The position numbers and the translations under genes are program-made. From contig NC_092098.1 in the NCBI RefSeq assembly GCF_045679555.1, positions 22,660,038 through 22,724,037 of the forward strand: a stretch of 64,000 bases of DNA. Direction: 5' to 3'. A model generated the notes under the pieces. That model was not told where the DNA came from. It searched no databases and worked only from the letters and a program-made list of their open reading frames with translations. Source of the stretch: Salvelinus alpinus (Eukaryota > Chordata > Actinopteri > Salmoniformes > Salmonidae). The stretch's first letter is position 1. Every line of letters starts with the position of its first letter. This document shows, piece by piece, positions 35,363-46,001 of the stretch.

Positions 35363-36617
35363 GAGACCTGCGCCTACTCCCTGTACTTACCGTGGAGAGC
35401 GAGAGTACGGGCAGACACCGTGTTACGCAGTAGAGCGCATGGTGTCTCCTGTACGTGTTCATAGCCCGGTGTGGGTTATTCTACCTCCCCGCACTGGCAG
35501 GGCTAGATTGGGCATTGAGCCAGGTGCCATGAAGCCGGCTCAACGCGTCTGGTCTCCAGTGCGTCTCCTCGGGCCGGCATACATGGTACCAGCCTTACGC
35601 ATGGTGTCCCCGGTTCGCCTACATAGCCCGGTGCGGGTTATTCCACCTCCCCGTACTGGTCGGGCGACGGGGAGCATACAACCAGGTAAGGTTGGGCAGG
35701 CTCAGTGCTCAAGGGAGCCAGTACGCCTGCACGGTCCGGTATTTCCGGCGCCACCTCCCCGCCCCAGCCCAGTACCACCAGTTTCTACACCACGCACCAG
35801 GCTTCCTGTGCGTCTCCAGAGCCCTGTTCCTCCTCCACGCACTAACCCTGTGGTGCGTGTCTCCAGCCCGGTACCACCAGTTCCGGCACCACGCACCAAG
35901 CTTCCTATGCGTCTCCAGAGCCCTGTTCCTCCTCCACGCACTAGCCCTATGGTGCGTGTCTCCAGCCCATTACCACCAGTGCCTACACCACGCACCAAGC
36001 CTCCTGTGTGTCCCCAGAGTCCTGTGCGTCCTGTTGCTGCTCCCCGCACTAGCCCTGAGATGCGTGTCCCCAGCCTGGTACCACCAGTGCCGGCACCACG
36101 CACTAGGCCTAATGTGCGTCTCCAGGGTCCAGTATGCCCTGTTCCTTCTCCCCGCACTAGCCCTGAGGTGCGTGTCCCCAGCCCGGTACCACCAGTGCCG
36201 GCACCACGCACTAGGCCTAATGTGCGTCTCCAGGGTCCAGTATGCCCTGTTCCTTCTCCCCGCACTAGCCTGAAGGTGCGTGTCCTTAGCCCGGTACCTC
36301 CAGTTCCGACACCACGCACCAGGCATACAGTGTGCCTCAGCCGGCCAGAGCTGCCCGTCTGCCAAGCACCGTCAGAGCTGCCCGTCTGCCAAGCACCGTC
36401 AGAGCTGCCCGTCTGCCAAGCACCGTCAGAGCTGCCCGTCTGCCAAGCACCGCAGAGCTGCCCGTCTGCCAAGCACCGTCTGAGCTGCCCGTCTGCCAAG
36501 CACCGTCTGAGCTGCCCGTCTGCCAAGCACCGTCTGAGCTGCCCGTCTGCCAAGCACCGTCAGAGCTGCCCGTCTGTCCCGAGCCGTCAGAGCTGCCCGT
36601 CTGTCCCGAGCCGCTAG
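35322..36617 (+). CDS. Proline-rich repeat ORF of LTR element, part 1
   Basis: 431 residues. The region 35440-36330 is made of Pro/Val/Arg units (for example VSSPVPPVPAPRT) repeated at 99 bp and then at 108 bp (anchor cacgcacca or cacgcacta at 35791, 35890, 35989, 36097, 36205, 36313). From 36348 it enters 27-bp units encoding ELPVCQAPS. A unit of 26 bp (36429-36454) shifts the frame, so the last part reads QSCPSAKHR instead. The function is unknown; low-complexity proline-rich chains like this are usually disordered. Confidence 0.5.
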   Translation: MGGWLKGSVAKSGRRPAPTPCTYRGEREYGQTPCYAVERMVSPVRVHSPVWVILPPRTGRARLGIEPGAMKPAQRVWSPVRLLGPAYMVPALRMVSPVRLHSPVRVIPPPRTGRATGSIQPGKVGQAQCSREPVRLHGPVFPAPPPRPSPVPPVSTPRTRLPVRLQSPVPPPRTNPVVRVSSPVPPVPAPRTKLPMRLQSPVPPPRTSPMVRVSSPLPPVPTPRTKPPVCPQSPVRPVAAPRTSPEMRVPSLVPPVPAPRTRPNVRLQGPVCPVPSPRTSPEVRVPSPVPPVPAPRTRPNVRLQGPVCPVPSPRTSLKVRVLSPVPPVPTPRTRHTVCLSRPELPVCQAPSELPVCQAPSELPVCQAPSELPVCQAPQSCPSAKHRLSCPSAKHRLSCPSAKHRLSCPSAKHRQSCPSVPSRQSCPSVPSR

Positions 36618-37063
36618 AGCCGTCCGCCAGACAGGATCAGCCAGAGCCGTCCGCCAGACAAGATCAGCCAGAGCCGTCCGCCAGACAGGATCAGCCAGAG
36701 CCGTCCGCCAGGCAGGATCAGCCAGAGCCGTCCGCCAGACAGGATCAGCCAGAGCCGTCCGCCAGCCATGAGCAGCCAGAGCCGCCAGCCAGCCATGAGC
36801 AGCCAGAGCCGCCAGCCAGCCATGAGCAGCCAGAGCCGCCAGCCAGCCATGAGCAGCCAGAGCCGCCAGCCAGCCATGAGCAGCCAGAGCCGCCAGCCAG
36901 CCATGAGCAGCCAGAGCCGCCAGCCAGCCATGAGCAGCCAGAGTCGCCAGCCAGCCAGGATCTTCCAAAGCCGCCAGTCAGCCAGGATCTATCAGAGCCA
37001 CCAAAGCGGGTATTGACAATGGTGGAGTGGGGGCCACGTCCCGCACCCGAGCCGCCGCCATAA
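36332..37063 (+). CDS. Proline-rich repeat ORF of LTR element, part 2
   Basis: 243 residues, the downstream continuation in the frame reached after the 26-bp unit. The units are ELPVCQAPS, then EPSARQDQP, then EPPASHEQP, all nine residues long and in one register, followed by a unique tail ending PAPEPPP and TAA at 37061. The frame before 36455 is not the natural one, so the true product probably joins part 1 to this part. Function unknown. Confidence 0.5.
   Translation: MPQPARAARLPSTVRAARLPSTVRAARLPSTVRAARLPSTAELPVCQAPSELPVCQAPSELPVCQAPSELPVCQAPSELPVCPEPSELPVCPEPLEPSARQDQPEPSARQDQPEPSARQDQPEPSARQDQPEPSARQDQPEPSASHEQPEPPASHEQPEPPASHEQPEPPASHEQPEPPASHEQPEPPASHEQPEPPASHEQPESPASQDLPKPPVSQDLSEPPKRVLTMVEWGPRPAPEPPP
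36348..36967 (+). repeat. 27-bp minisatellite, 23 units in three blocks
   Basis: Unit starts (gagctg or gagccg) fall every 27 bp from 36348: ten units of type gagctgcccgtctgccaagc, six of type gagccgtccgccagacagga and seven of type gagccgccagccagccatga. All are 27 bp except one of 26 bp (36429-36454). The block boundaries keep the register, so the three types probably arose from one ancestral unit by successive amplification. Confidence 0.92.
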
Positions 37064-37136
37064 TAAGGCCCACCCCGGACCCTCCCCTTCAATGTCAGGT
37101 TGTGCGGTCGGAGTCCGCACCTTTGGGGGGGGGTAC

Positions 37137-37567
37137 TGTCACACCCTGGCCTTAGTTATCTTTGTTTTCATTATTATTTTAGTTAGGTCAGGGTGTGACA
37201 TGGGGAATGTATGTGTTTTGGTTTGTCTAGGGGTTTGTACGTTTAATGGGTCAGTGACTTGTCTAGGTGTTTGTATGTCTATGGCTGCCTAGATTGGTTC
37301 TCAATTAGAGGCAGCTGTGGTTTATTGTCTCTGATTGAGAGCCATATTTAAGGCAGCCATAGGCATTTGGGTTTTGTGGGTAATTGTCTATGTTGAACGT
37401 TTGTTGCTTGTCTATGCACTTACGTCGTTAGCTTCACGGTCGTTTGTTGTTTTGTTTAGTTTGTATTCAGTGTTCGTTTCGTGTTTTTCCCTTCTCTAAA
37501 TAAAAGAGAATGTATTTTGCACACGCTGCGCCTGGGTCCTCTCTCTCACCCATAGACGATCGTGACA
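37137..37567 (+). repeat. 3' LTR
   Basis: 431 bp; it differs from the 5' LTR at about four sites (near 37257-37259, 37475 and 37533) and has the same terminal hairpin. Directly preceded by a G9 tract and followed by GTTTC. Confidence 0.92.
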
Positions 37568-37683
37568 GTTTCTGTAATTCTTTCCTATTGTTCTGTGTGA
37601 TTCCCTACATCTGACGGTGGAGGCTCTCATCTGCCTAGGTTATTGTCAAAAGCTCCAGGTGAGGGAATTTTTTTCACAACCTA

Positions 37684-37903
37684 CACTCTTAGAAAAAAGG
37701 GTTCCAAAAAAGGGTTATTTGGCTGTACCCATAGGAGAACCCTATATGGTTCCAGGTAGTGCTACCCAGAACCAAAAAGGGTTCTACCCAGAACCAAAAA
37801 TAAAGGGTTCTACCCAAAACCAAAAAGGGTTCTTCAAAGGGTTCTCCTATGGGACAGCTGAAGAACCCTTTTAGGTTCTAGATAGCACTTTTTTTTCTAA
37901 GAG
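37684..37903. mobile_element. MITE with CTCTTAGAAAAAA termini and ggttc repeats
   Basis: The left end cactcttagaaaaaagggtt and right end ctttttttctaagagtag form an inverted repeat. The interior consists of repeated gggttctacccagaacc and aaaaagggttct blocks, which also pair with each other (agaaccctttt, aaagggttct). It is a common fish MITE. A decayed piece of the same family lies at about 51697-51745. Confidence 0.8.
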
Positions 37904-38152
37904 TAGTCAAAAGGCCAGAAGAACAGACACACATGCAGGCCCGCATACACACAAATCCATGCTTGGACAAACAATGGTATGTTTGTGCATGAATTCTTTC
38001 TGTAAGAGGGTTTTGGTTATGTAGGCTTGTAATTGGTGAGCATATAGTAAGAAAAAGGAAAATGTCTTTATGGGTCAGGCCACATGTTGGAAAAACTCAG
38101 ACTTAAAAGATACCTTAGGGAGTGAACGTTATTTATAATTTATAATAATAAT

Positions 38153-38907
38153 CTTGTTTTCATCAGACCAGAGCATTTTGTTTCTCATGGTCTGAGAGTC
38201 CTTTAGGTGCCTTTTGGCATACTCCAAGTGGGCTGTCATGTGCCTTTTACTGTGGAGTGGCTTCCTCTGGCCACTCTACCATAAAGGCCTGATTGGTGGA
38301 GTGCTGCAGAGATGGTTGTCCTTCTGGAAGGTTCTCCCATCTCCACAGAGGAACTCTGGAGCTCTGTCAGAGTGACCATCGGGTTCTAGTCACCTCCCTG
38401 ACCAAGGCCCTTCTCCCCCGATGGCTCAGTTTGGCCGGGTGGCCAGCTTTTGGAAGAGTCTTGGTGGTTCCAAACTTCTTCCATTTAAGAATGATGGAGG
38501 CCACTGTGTTCTTGAGGACATTCAATGCTGGAGAGATTTTTTGTTGCCCTTCCCCAGATCTCTCCCTCGACACATGGCTTGGTTTTTGCTCTGACATGCA
38601 CTGTGGGACCTTATATAGACAGATGTGTGCCTTTCCAAATCATGTCCAATCAATTAAATTACCCACTGATGGACTCCAAGTTGTGGAAACATCTCAAGGA
38701 TGATCAATGGAAACAGGATGCACCTGAGCTAAATTTAGAGTCTCATAGCAAAGGGTCTGAATACTTATGTAAATAAGGTATCTATTTTTAATACATTTAC
38801 AAAAAATGCTAAAACCCTGTTTTCACTTTGTCATTACGGGGTATTGTGTGTAGATTGCTGAGGACATGGAAAAAGTCAAAGGGTCTGAATACTTTCCGAA
38901 GGCACTG
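38153..38907 (-). mobile_element. Tc1-like element, 5' half, minus strand
   Basis: Same family as 8533-9544. Read on the minus strand from its terminus at 38907 (tccgaaggcactgta) it enters the transposase N-terminus near 38600 (coding scraps GEGQQKISPALNVLKNTVAS) and stops at about 38153, before the catalytic domain is complete. Stops and frameshifts are present. The right half is missing. Confidence 0.75.
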
Positions 38908-39440
38908 TATATCACTATGGTTGACAGTAGTGTAATGACTGGCTTGTGCTCTGCAGAGCAGTAGTACACACTGTAAACCACTTATCTATCTGTAAGCTCA
39001 GAGAGTAGATAAGTGGTAACACTGTAAACTCAGAGCATAGAGAGGGATAACAATCTGCCCACTGGGCACACAACGTCATTTCAACGTGGAAATGTGGGTA
39101 AAATTTGGTCATTTATTCACCCACTCAAAAAGGACAGACAGAAGTGTGTTTAATTCCCAATGTGTTATTATTATGCTTTCAACCATCTAAAAGCACAATG
39201 TCTGATTATTGGTTTAGTTGTCATCTAAATGTGTTAGCACTGCACTTTCAACCATTTAAATGCACACAAAACAAAATGGCAATACAATGTCAAATATTTT
39301 GTATTTATACAACAAATTAATGTGTTATTACTGTGCTTCATCTAATAACCCAATTACTGTACCTGGATTGCAAAATGCATCCATGAATGTGAAACTAATT
39401 TTAAGGTTGAATAAATACTGTTACATTAGTTTGTAAGGTA

Positions 39441-40976
39441 CAGTGCCTTCAGAAAGTACTCCTTGACTTTTTCAACATTTTGTTATGTTACAGCTTAAAT
39501 TTAAAATTGATTACATTGAGATTTGTTGGTCAATGGCCAACACACAACAATATACCCCATAATGTCAAAGTGTGATTCTTTTTCTAATTAATAAAAAATG
39601 AAAAGTTGAAATGTCTTGAGTCAATAAGTATTCCACACCTTTGTAATGGTAAGCCTAAATATATTAAGGAGTACAGATTTGCTTAATGAGTTGCATGGAC
39701 TCAATAATATAGTGTTTACATGGTTGTGTTTATATGATTGACTACCTCATCTCTGTACCCCACACATACAATTATATGTAATGTCCCTCAGTCGAGCAGT
39801 GAATTTCAAACACAGATTCAACCACAAAGATCAGGGAGGTTTTCCAATGCCTCGCAAAGAAGGGCACCTATTGGTAGATGGGTAAACATTAAAAAAGCAT
39901 ACATTGAATATCCCTTTGAGCATGGTGAAGTTATTAATTACACTTTGGATTGAGTATCGATGCACCCAGTCACTACAACGATACAGGCGCCCTTCCTAAT
40001 TCAGTTGCTGGAGAGGAAGGAAACCGCTCAGGGATTTCACTATGATGCCAATGGTGACTTTAAAACAGTTACAGAGTTTAATGGCTGTGGTAGGGGAAAA
40101 CTGAAAATGGGTGAACAACATTGTAGTTACTCCACAATATTAACCTAATTGACAGCCTGTACAGAATAAACATGATTGCAACAAGGCACTAAAATAATAC
40201 TGCAAAAAAAAATGGTAAACCAATTCACTTTTTGTCCTGAATACAAAGTGTTATGTTTGAGGCAAATTCAATACAACACATTATTGAGTACCACTCTCCA
40301 TATTTTCAAGCATAGTGGTGGCTGCATCATGTTATGGGTATGCTTGTAATCGTTAAGGATTGGGGAGAATTTCAGGATAAAAATAATTGGAATGGAGCAA
40401 AGCACAGGCAAAATCATAGAGGAAAATCTAATTCAGTCTGCTTTCCACCAGACACTGGGAGATGAATTCACATTTCAGCAGGAAATTAACCTAAAACAGA
40501 AGTCAAAATCTACACTGGAGTTGTTTACTATGAAGACAGTAAATATTCCTGAGTGGCCGTGTTACAGTTTTGACCTAAATCTGCTTGAAAATATGTCAAG
40601 ACCTGAAAATGGTTGTCTAGCAATGATCAACAACCAATTTGACAGAGCTTGACAATTTTTTAAAATAATAATTGGCTACTCTTGCACAATCCAGGTATGG
40701 AAAGATCTTAGAGACTTAACCAGAAAGACTCACAGCTGTAATCGCTGCCAAAGGTGAATTTTAACATGCATTGACTCAGGGGGTTGAATGCTTATCTAAT
40801 CAAGATGTTAGTGTAATATTTTTTATAATTTGTTGACAATTTTTTGTTGTTGACATTACAGAGTTTTGTGTAGATCGTTGACCAAAAATTATAATTAAAT
40901 CCATTTTAATACCACTTTGTAACACAACAAAATATTGGAAAAAGTCAAGGGGTTTGAATACTTTCTGAAGACACTA
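39441..40976 (+). mobile_element. Old Tc1-like element, full span, decayed
   Basis: Left terminus cagtgccttcagaaagtact after TA (39439-39440); right terminus ends tactttctgaagacactata near 40976. The interior carries transposase scraps on the plus strand: the glycine-rich box (KHSGGCIMLWVCL) near 40310, a QQEIN stretch where QQDND is expected, and FDLNLLENM where [11 protein letters not shown] is expected. The catalytic Asp and several stops show that it is long dead. A sister copy is at 61729-62775. Confidence 0.75.
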
Positions 40977-41223
40977 TAGCCTTAACTTTAGACTATTTAC
41001 TCTATTACAAAAGTAATAATGAATTGTGTTTGGTTGACAGCGCAACCAAATATTAAAATTTAAAAGAGTTGTATCTAATGCTTGGATAGTTTCATCTGAG
41101 CCACTGAATTTATCCTATTGTTTAACTTTTATTTTTGGTTTAGTTGGAGGCGTGAGTCCAACATGTATTTTGTTGACAAGTTAATAGGCTTTTTACTGTA
41201 TTGTAAAAGTGATATTGAGTTGT

Positions 41224-42101
41224 GTTCAAATCTAATTTTATTTATCACATGCGGCGAATACAACTGGTGTAGACTTTACAGGGAAATGCTTGCTTACAAA
41301 CCTTTCCCAATGATGCAGAGTACATTGTTTTACATTAAAATAAGTAAATAACACCAAAGAAATGAAATAAAATAAAATACACAAGAATGGAGCTATATAC
41401 AGGGAGTACTAATACCAGATAAATGTGCAGAGGACGAGGTACTTGAGGTAAAGGTACAAGAAGGTAGGGTGAAGTGACTAGGCATCTGGATAGAATAATA
41501 CGAGTAAAATAAAGAACAGAGTATTAGCAGCAAATGAGGAGTGTAATAGTGTATGTGTGTGTTTGTGTTGTGTGTGTGTGTGTGTGTAAGTGAGTGTGTA
41601 TATGGTGTGTAAATAAAGTATAGTGGTTGTGTGTAGTGTCAGTGCAGATAGTTTGGGGACCATTAATTGACTATTTAGCAGTCTGGCCATTTAGAGGTCT
41701 TATGGCTTGTCTGTAGAAGCTGTCTCAGGGCCTGTTGTTCCGAGAACCGATGCTTCGGTACCATCTGCCGGACTGTAGCAGACTATGGCTTGAGTGGCTG
41801 GAGTCTGGCAATTCTCCGGGCCTTCCTCTGACACTGCCTGATATAGAGGCCCTGGATGGCAGGGAGCTTGGACCCAATGATGTACAGGGCTGTCCACACC
41901 ACCCTTTGTAGCGCTTTGCGGTCAAGGGCGGTGCAATTGCCAAACCAAGCTGTAATGCAGCCAGTCAAGATGCTCTCGATTGTGCAGCTGTAGAACCTTT
42001 TGAGGATCTGAGGGCACATGCCAAGTCTTTTCAGCCTCCTGAAGGGAAAGAGGTGCTGCCGTGCTCTCTTCACGACTGTGCGGTTGTATGTGGACCATGT
42101 T
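41224..42101 (-). mobile_element. Rex1/L2-type LINE, 3' end only
   Basis: Minus-strand copy with its 3' terminus at about 41224 (tattttatcacatgcggcg wording) and RT C-terminal codons at 41783-42101 (KRARQHLFPFRRLKRLG, CTIESILTGCITAWFGN). 5'-truncated exactly where L2 copy B begins. (TG)n microsatellite at 41549-41590. Confidence 0.75.
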
Positions 42102-45100
42102 TTCCAAGATGGCGTAGCAGTGCAGACGTTGTTTGTCGTTCTCCCGTGTAAATTTTTTATTTTTCGTCTTTTTTGTATATATTTCAAAATATTTTCAATC
42201 TCTTTTTCCATTTGTAAATTAAATATACCTTCCGGCAACCCGCCTCACCCAATGTGATACGGATCTTCTATTTTTAGACCTAATAGCCAGAACCTCCATC
42301 AGAAGCTAGCCACCAGAAACTAACCAGCTAATTAGCTACTAGCTATTTAGTCATTGTTAGCCACTGCTAGAGGCCTTAACCTTTTAGCACAGACACCAGC
42401 CACTTTTAGCCTGGATAATACTTGCCAGTCTGCACAGCGCATTATCAACCCTGAGCATATCGGACAGTTTTTCTCCACTACAACACCGGATTCCAGCCGT
42501 AAGCCCTGGACCATTACTCCTGATCATCGCAGCTAGCTAGCTGCTACCGAGTGGCCCAGCCCCGAAGCTAGCCTTGAGCCAGGCCCATCTCCCGGCCTGC
42601 TCAGTGGACCCTATGATCACTCGGCTACACAGCTGATGCCTCCCGGACTCTTCACTAACACGACTGGAATCCACTACACCACCGGATTCTTGCCGTAAGC
42701 TCTGGACCTTTGCATCGGATCATCGCTGCTAGCTAGCTGCTACCGAGTGGCTATAGTGGCTAACGCCCTTGTACCGAAGCTAGCACCAGTTAGCCGCGAG
42801 CCAGGCGCATCTCCCGGCTAGCAAATGAAATGACTCCAGCTACAATATCTATTTTGCCAACTGGGCTGGACCCTTTGTCGACACGGAGCCCCGCCGTTCC
42901 ATCACGACTGGTCTGCCGGCGTAATTCTAACCATTGTGCCCTCAACCAGCCTTTGCCGGACGTTAGAGCAGACACTTCTACTAGCCCTGGCCTGTTAACT
43001 TTCTTTTGAACGCCGTGTCTCCCGCTTGCTAGCGTAGTAACGACTACCTAGTGGCTTCTCTGTTTCATCTATTGCTGTTCACTGGACCCTATGATTACTT
43101 GGCTACATAGCTGATGTCTGCTGGACTGTTCATTAATCACGGTACTCCATTTAGTTTATTTTGTTTATCTGTTGGCCCCAGCCTCGAACTCGGGCCCTGT
43201 GTGTAGTTAACTGACCCTCTCTGCCCATTCATCGCCATTTTACCTGTTGTTCTTGTCTTAGCTGATTAGCTGTTGTTGTCTTACCCGTTGTTGTCTTGCT
43301 AGCTCTCCCAATCAACACCTGTGAATTCTTTATGCCTCGCTTTATGTCTCTCTCTAATGTCAATATGCATTGTATACTGTTGTTTAGGATAGTTATCATT
43401 GTTTTAGTTCACTGCGGACCCCCTAGTCCCACTCAACATGCCTCAGATACCTCTTTTGTCCCTCCTCCCACACATACGGTGACCTTACCCAGCATAACTA
43501 GTGCGTCCAGAGATGCAACCTCTCTTATCGTCACTCAATGCCTAGGTTTACCTCCACTGTACCCGCACCCTACCATACCCGTCTGTACGTTATGCCCTGA
43601 ATCTATCCTACCACGCCCAGAAATCTGCTCCTTTTATTCTCTGTCCCCAACGCACAAGACAACCAGTTTTGATAGCCTTTAGCCGTACCCTCATCCTACT
43701 CCTCCTCTGTTCCTCGTGTGACGTGGAGGTTAACCCAGGCCTTGCGTGTCCCCAGGTGCTCTCATTTGTTGACTTCTGTAACCGTAACAGCCTTGGTTTC
43801 ATGCATGTTAACATCAGAAGCCTCCTCCCTAAGTTTGTTTAACTCACTGCTTTAGCACACCCTTATGTACTTGCCGTGTCTGAATCCTGGCTTAGGAAGG
43901 CCACCAAAAATTCTGAGATTTCCATACCCAACTACAACATTTTCCGTAAAGATAGAACTGCCAAAGGGGGAGGAGTTGCAATCTACTGCAGAGATAGACT
44001 GCAGAGTTCTGTCATACTTTCCAGGTCTATGCCCAAACAGTTTGAGCTTCTTCTAATTTTTAAAATTAATCTCTCCAGAAAAAAGTCTCTCTCTGTTGCC
44101 GCCTGTTATAGACCCCCCCTCCCAGCTGTGCCCTGGACACCATATGTGAATTGATTGCCCCCCATCTATCTTCAGAGTTCGTTCTGTTAGGTGACCTAAA
44201 CTGGGATATGCTTAACACCCCGGCCGTCCTACAATCTAGATCTCCTAGAATCTAGATCTACAAACTAGATGCCCTCAATCTCACACAAATTATCAAAGAA
44301 CCCACCAGGTACAACCCTAAATCCGTAAACATGGGCACCCTCATAGATATCATCCTGACCACCCTGCCCTCTAAATATACCTCTGCTGTTTTCAATCAGG
44401 ATCTCAGCAATCACTGCCTCATTGCCTGCATCCGCTATGGGTCTGCGGTCAAATGACCACCCCTCATCACTGTCAAACGCTCCCTTAAACACTTCTGCGA
44501 GCAGCTCTTTCTAATCGACCTGGTCCGGGTATCCTGGAAGGATATTAACCTCATCCCGTCAGTAGAGGATGCCTGGTCGTTCTTTAAAAATCATTTCCTC
44601 ACCATACTTAAATAAGCATGCCCCTTTCAAAAAATGTAGAACTAAGGACAGATACAGCCCTTGGTTTACTCCAGACCTGACTGCCCTCGACCAGCACAAA
44701 AACATCCTGTGGCAGACTGCACTAGCATCGAATAGTCCCCGCAATACGCAACTTTTCAGGGAAGTCAGGAGCCAATACACGCAGTCAGTTAGGAAAGCAA
44801 AGGCTAGCTTTTTCAAACGGAAATTTGCATCCGGTAGCTCTAACTCCAAAAGGTTTTGGGACACTGTAAAGTCCTTGGAGAACAAGAGCACCTCCTCCCA
44901 GCTGCCCACTCCACTGAGGCTAGGAAACACTGTCAACACTGATAAATCCACGATAATTGATTTTCTCTACGGCTGGCCATGCTTTCCTCCTGGCTACCCA
45001 AACCCCGGCCAACAGCTCCGCACCCCCCGCAGCTACTTGCCCAAGCCTCTTCAGCTTCTCCTTCACCCAAATCCAGACAGCTGATGTTCTGAAAGAGCTG

Positions 45101-46001
45101 CAAAACCTGGACCCATACAAATCAGCTGGGCTAGACAATCTGGACCCTCTCTTTCTAAAATGATCCGCCGCCATTGTTGCAACCCTTATTACAAGTCTGT
45201 TCAACCTCTCTTTCGTATCGTCCGAGATCCCTAAAGATTGGAAAGCTACCGCGGTCATCCCCCTCTTCAAAGGGGGAGATACTATAGACCCAAACTGTTA
45301 CAGACCTATATCCATCCTGCCCTGCCTTTCTTCGAAAGCCAAGTTAACAAACAGATCACTGACCATTTCGAATCCCACCGTACCTTCTCCGCTGTGCAAT
45401 CCGGTTTCCGAGCTGGTCACGGGTGCACCTCAGCCACGCTCAAGGTACTAAACAATATCATAACCGCCATCGATAAAAGACAGTACTGTGCAGCCGTCTT
45501 CATCGACCTGGCCAAGGCTTTCGACTCTGTCAATCACCGTATTCTTATCGGCAGACTCAACAGCCTTGGTTTCTCAAATGACTGCCTCGCATGGTTCACC
45601 AACTACTTCTCAAATAGAGTTCAGTATGTCAAATCGGAGGCCTGTTGTCCGGACCTCTGGCAGTCTCTATGGGGGTGCCACAGGGTTCAATTCTTGGGCC
45701 GACTCTTTTCTCTGTTTTTATCAACGATGTCACTCTTGCTGAGGGTGATTCCCTGATCCACCTCTACGTAGACGACACCATTCTGTATACATATGGCCCT
45801 TCTTTGGACACTGTGTTAACAAACCTCCAAACGAGCTTCAATGCCATACAACACTCCTTCCATGGCCTCCAACTGCTCTTAAACGCTAGTAAAACTAAAT
45901 GCATGCTTTTCAACGGATCGCTGCCCGCAGTCGCCTGCCCGACTAGCATCACTACTCTGGACGGTTCTGACTTAGAATATGTGGACAACTACAAATACCT
46001 A

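Larger units (their letters stand above)
34600..37567 (+). mobile_element. Complete LTR element, non-autonomous, 5-bp TSD
   Basis: Two 431-bp direct repeats (34600-35030 and 37137-37567) begin TGTCACACCC and end GATCGTGACA. A 5-bp target duplication GTTTC flanks them (34595-34599 and 37568-37572). The LTRs differ at about four positions, under 1%, so the insertion is recent. A G-rich polypurine-like tract (ttgggggggggtac) directly precedes the 3' LTR. The 2.1-kb interior codes for a charged N-terminal part and a long proline-rich repeat region. No protease, reverse transcriptase, RNase H or integrase is seen, so movement would need proteins from another element. I recognised no tRNA primer site. 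Confidence 0.9.

Noticed and set aside
36348-36967. Regular direct repeats resembling a CRISPR array
   Set aside because: The units are contiguous 27-bp coding repeats without unique spacers, inside an LTR element of a vertebrate genome.
35702-36968. Long minus-strand frames opposite the proline-rich repeats (up to 283 residues)
   Set aside because: The stop-free antisense is a consequence of GC-rich in-frame repeats; the plus strand has the LTR-to-LTR sense orientation.
34600-37567. Endogenous retrovirus
   Set aside because: LTRs and a target duplication are present, but no pol or env sequence, protease or zinc knuckle is seen; a non-autonomous LTR retrotransposon fits better.
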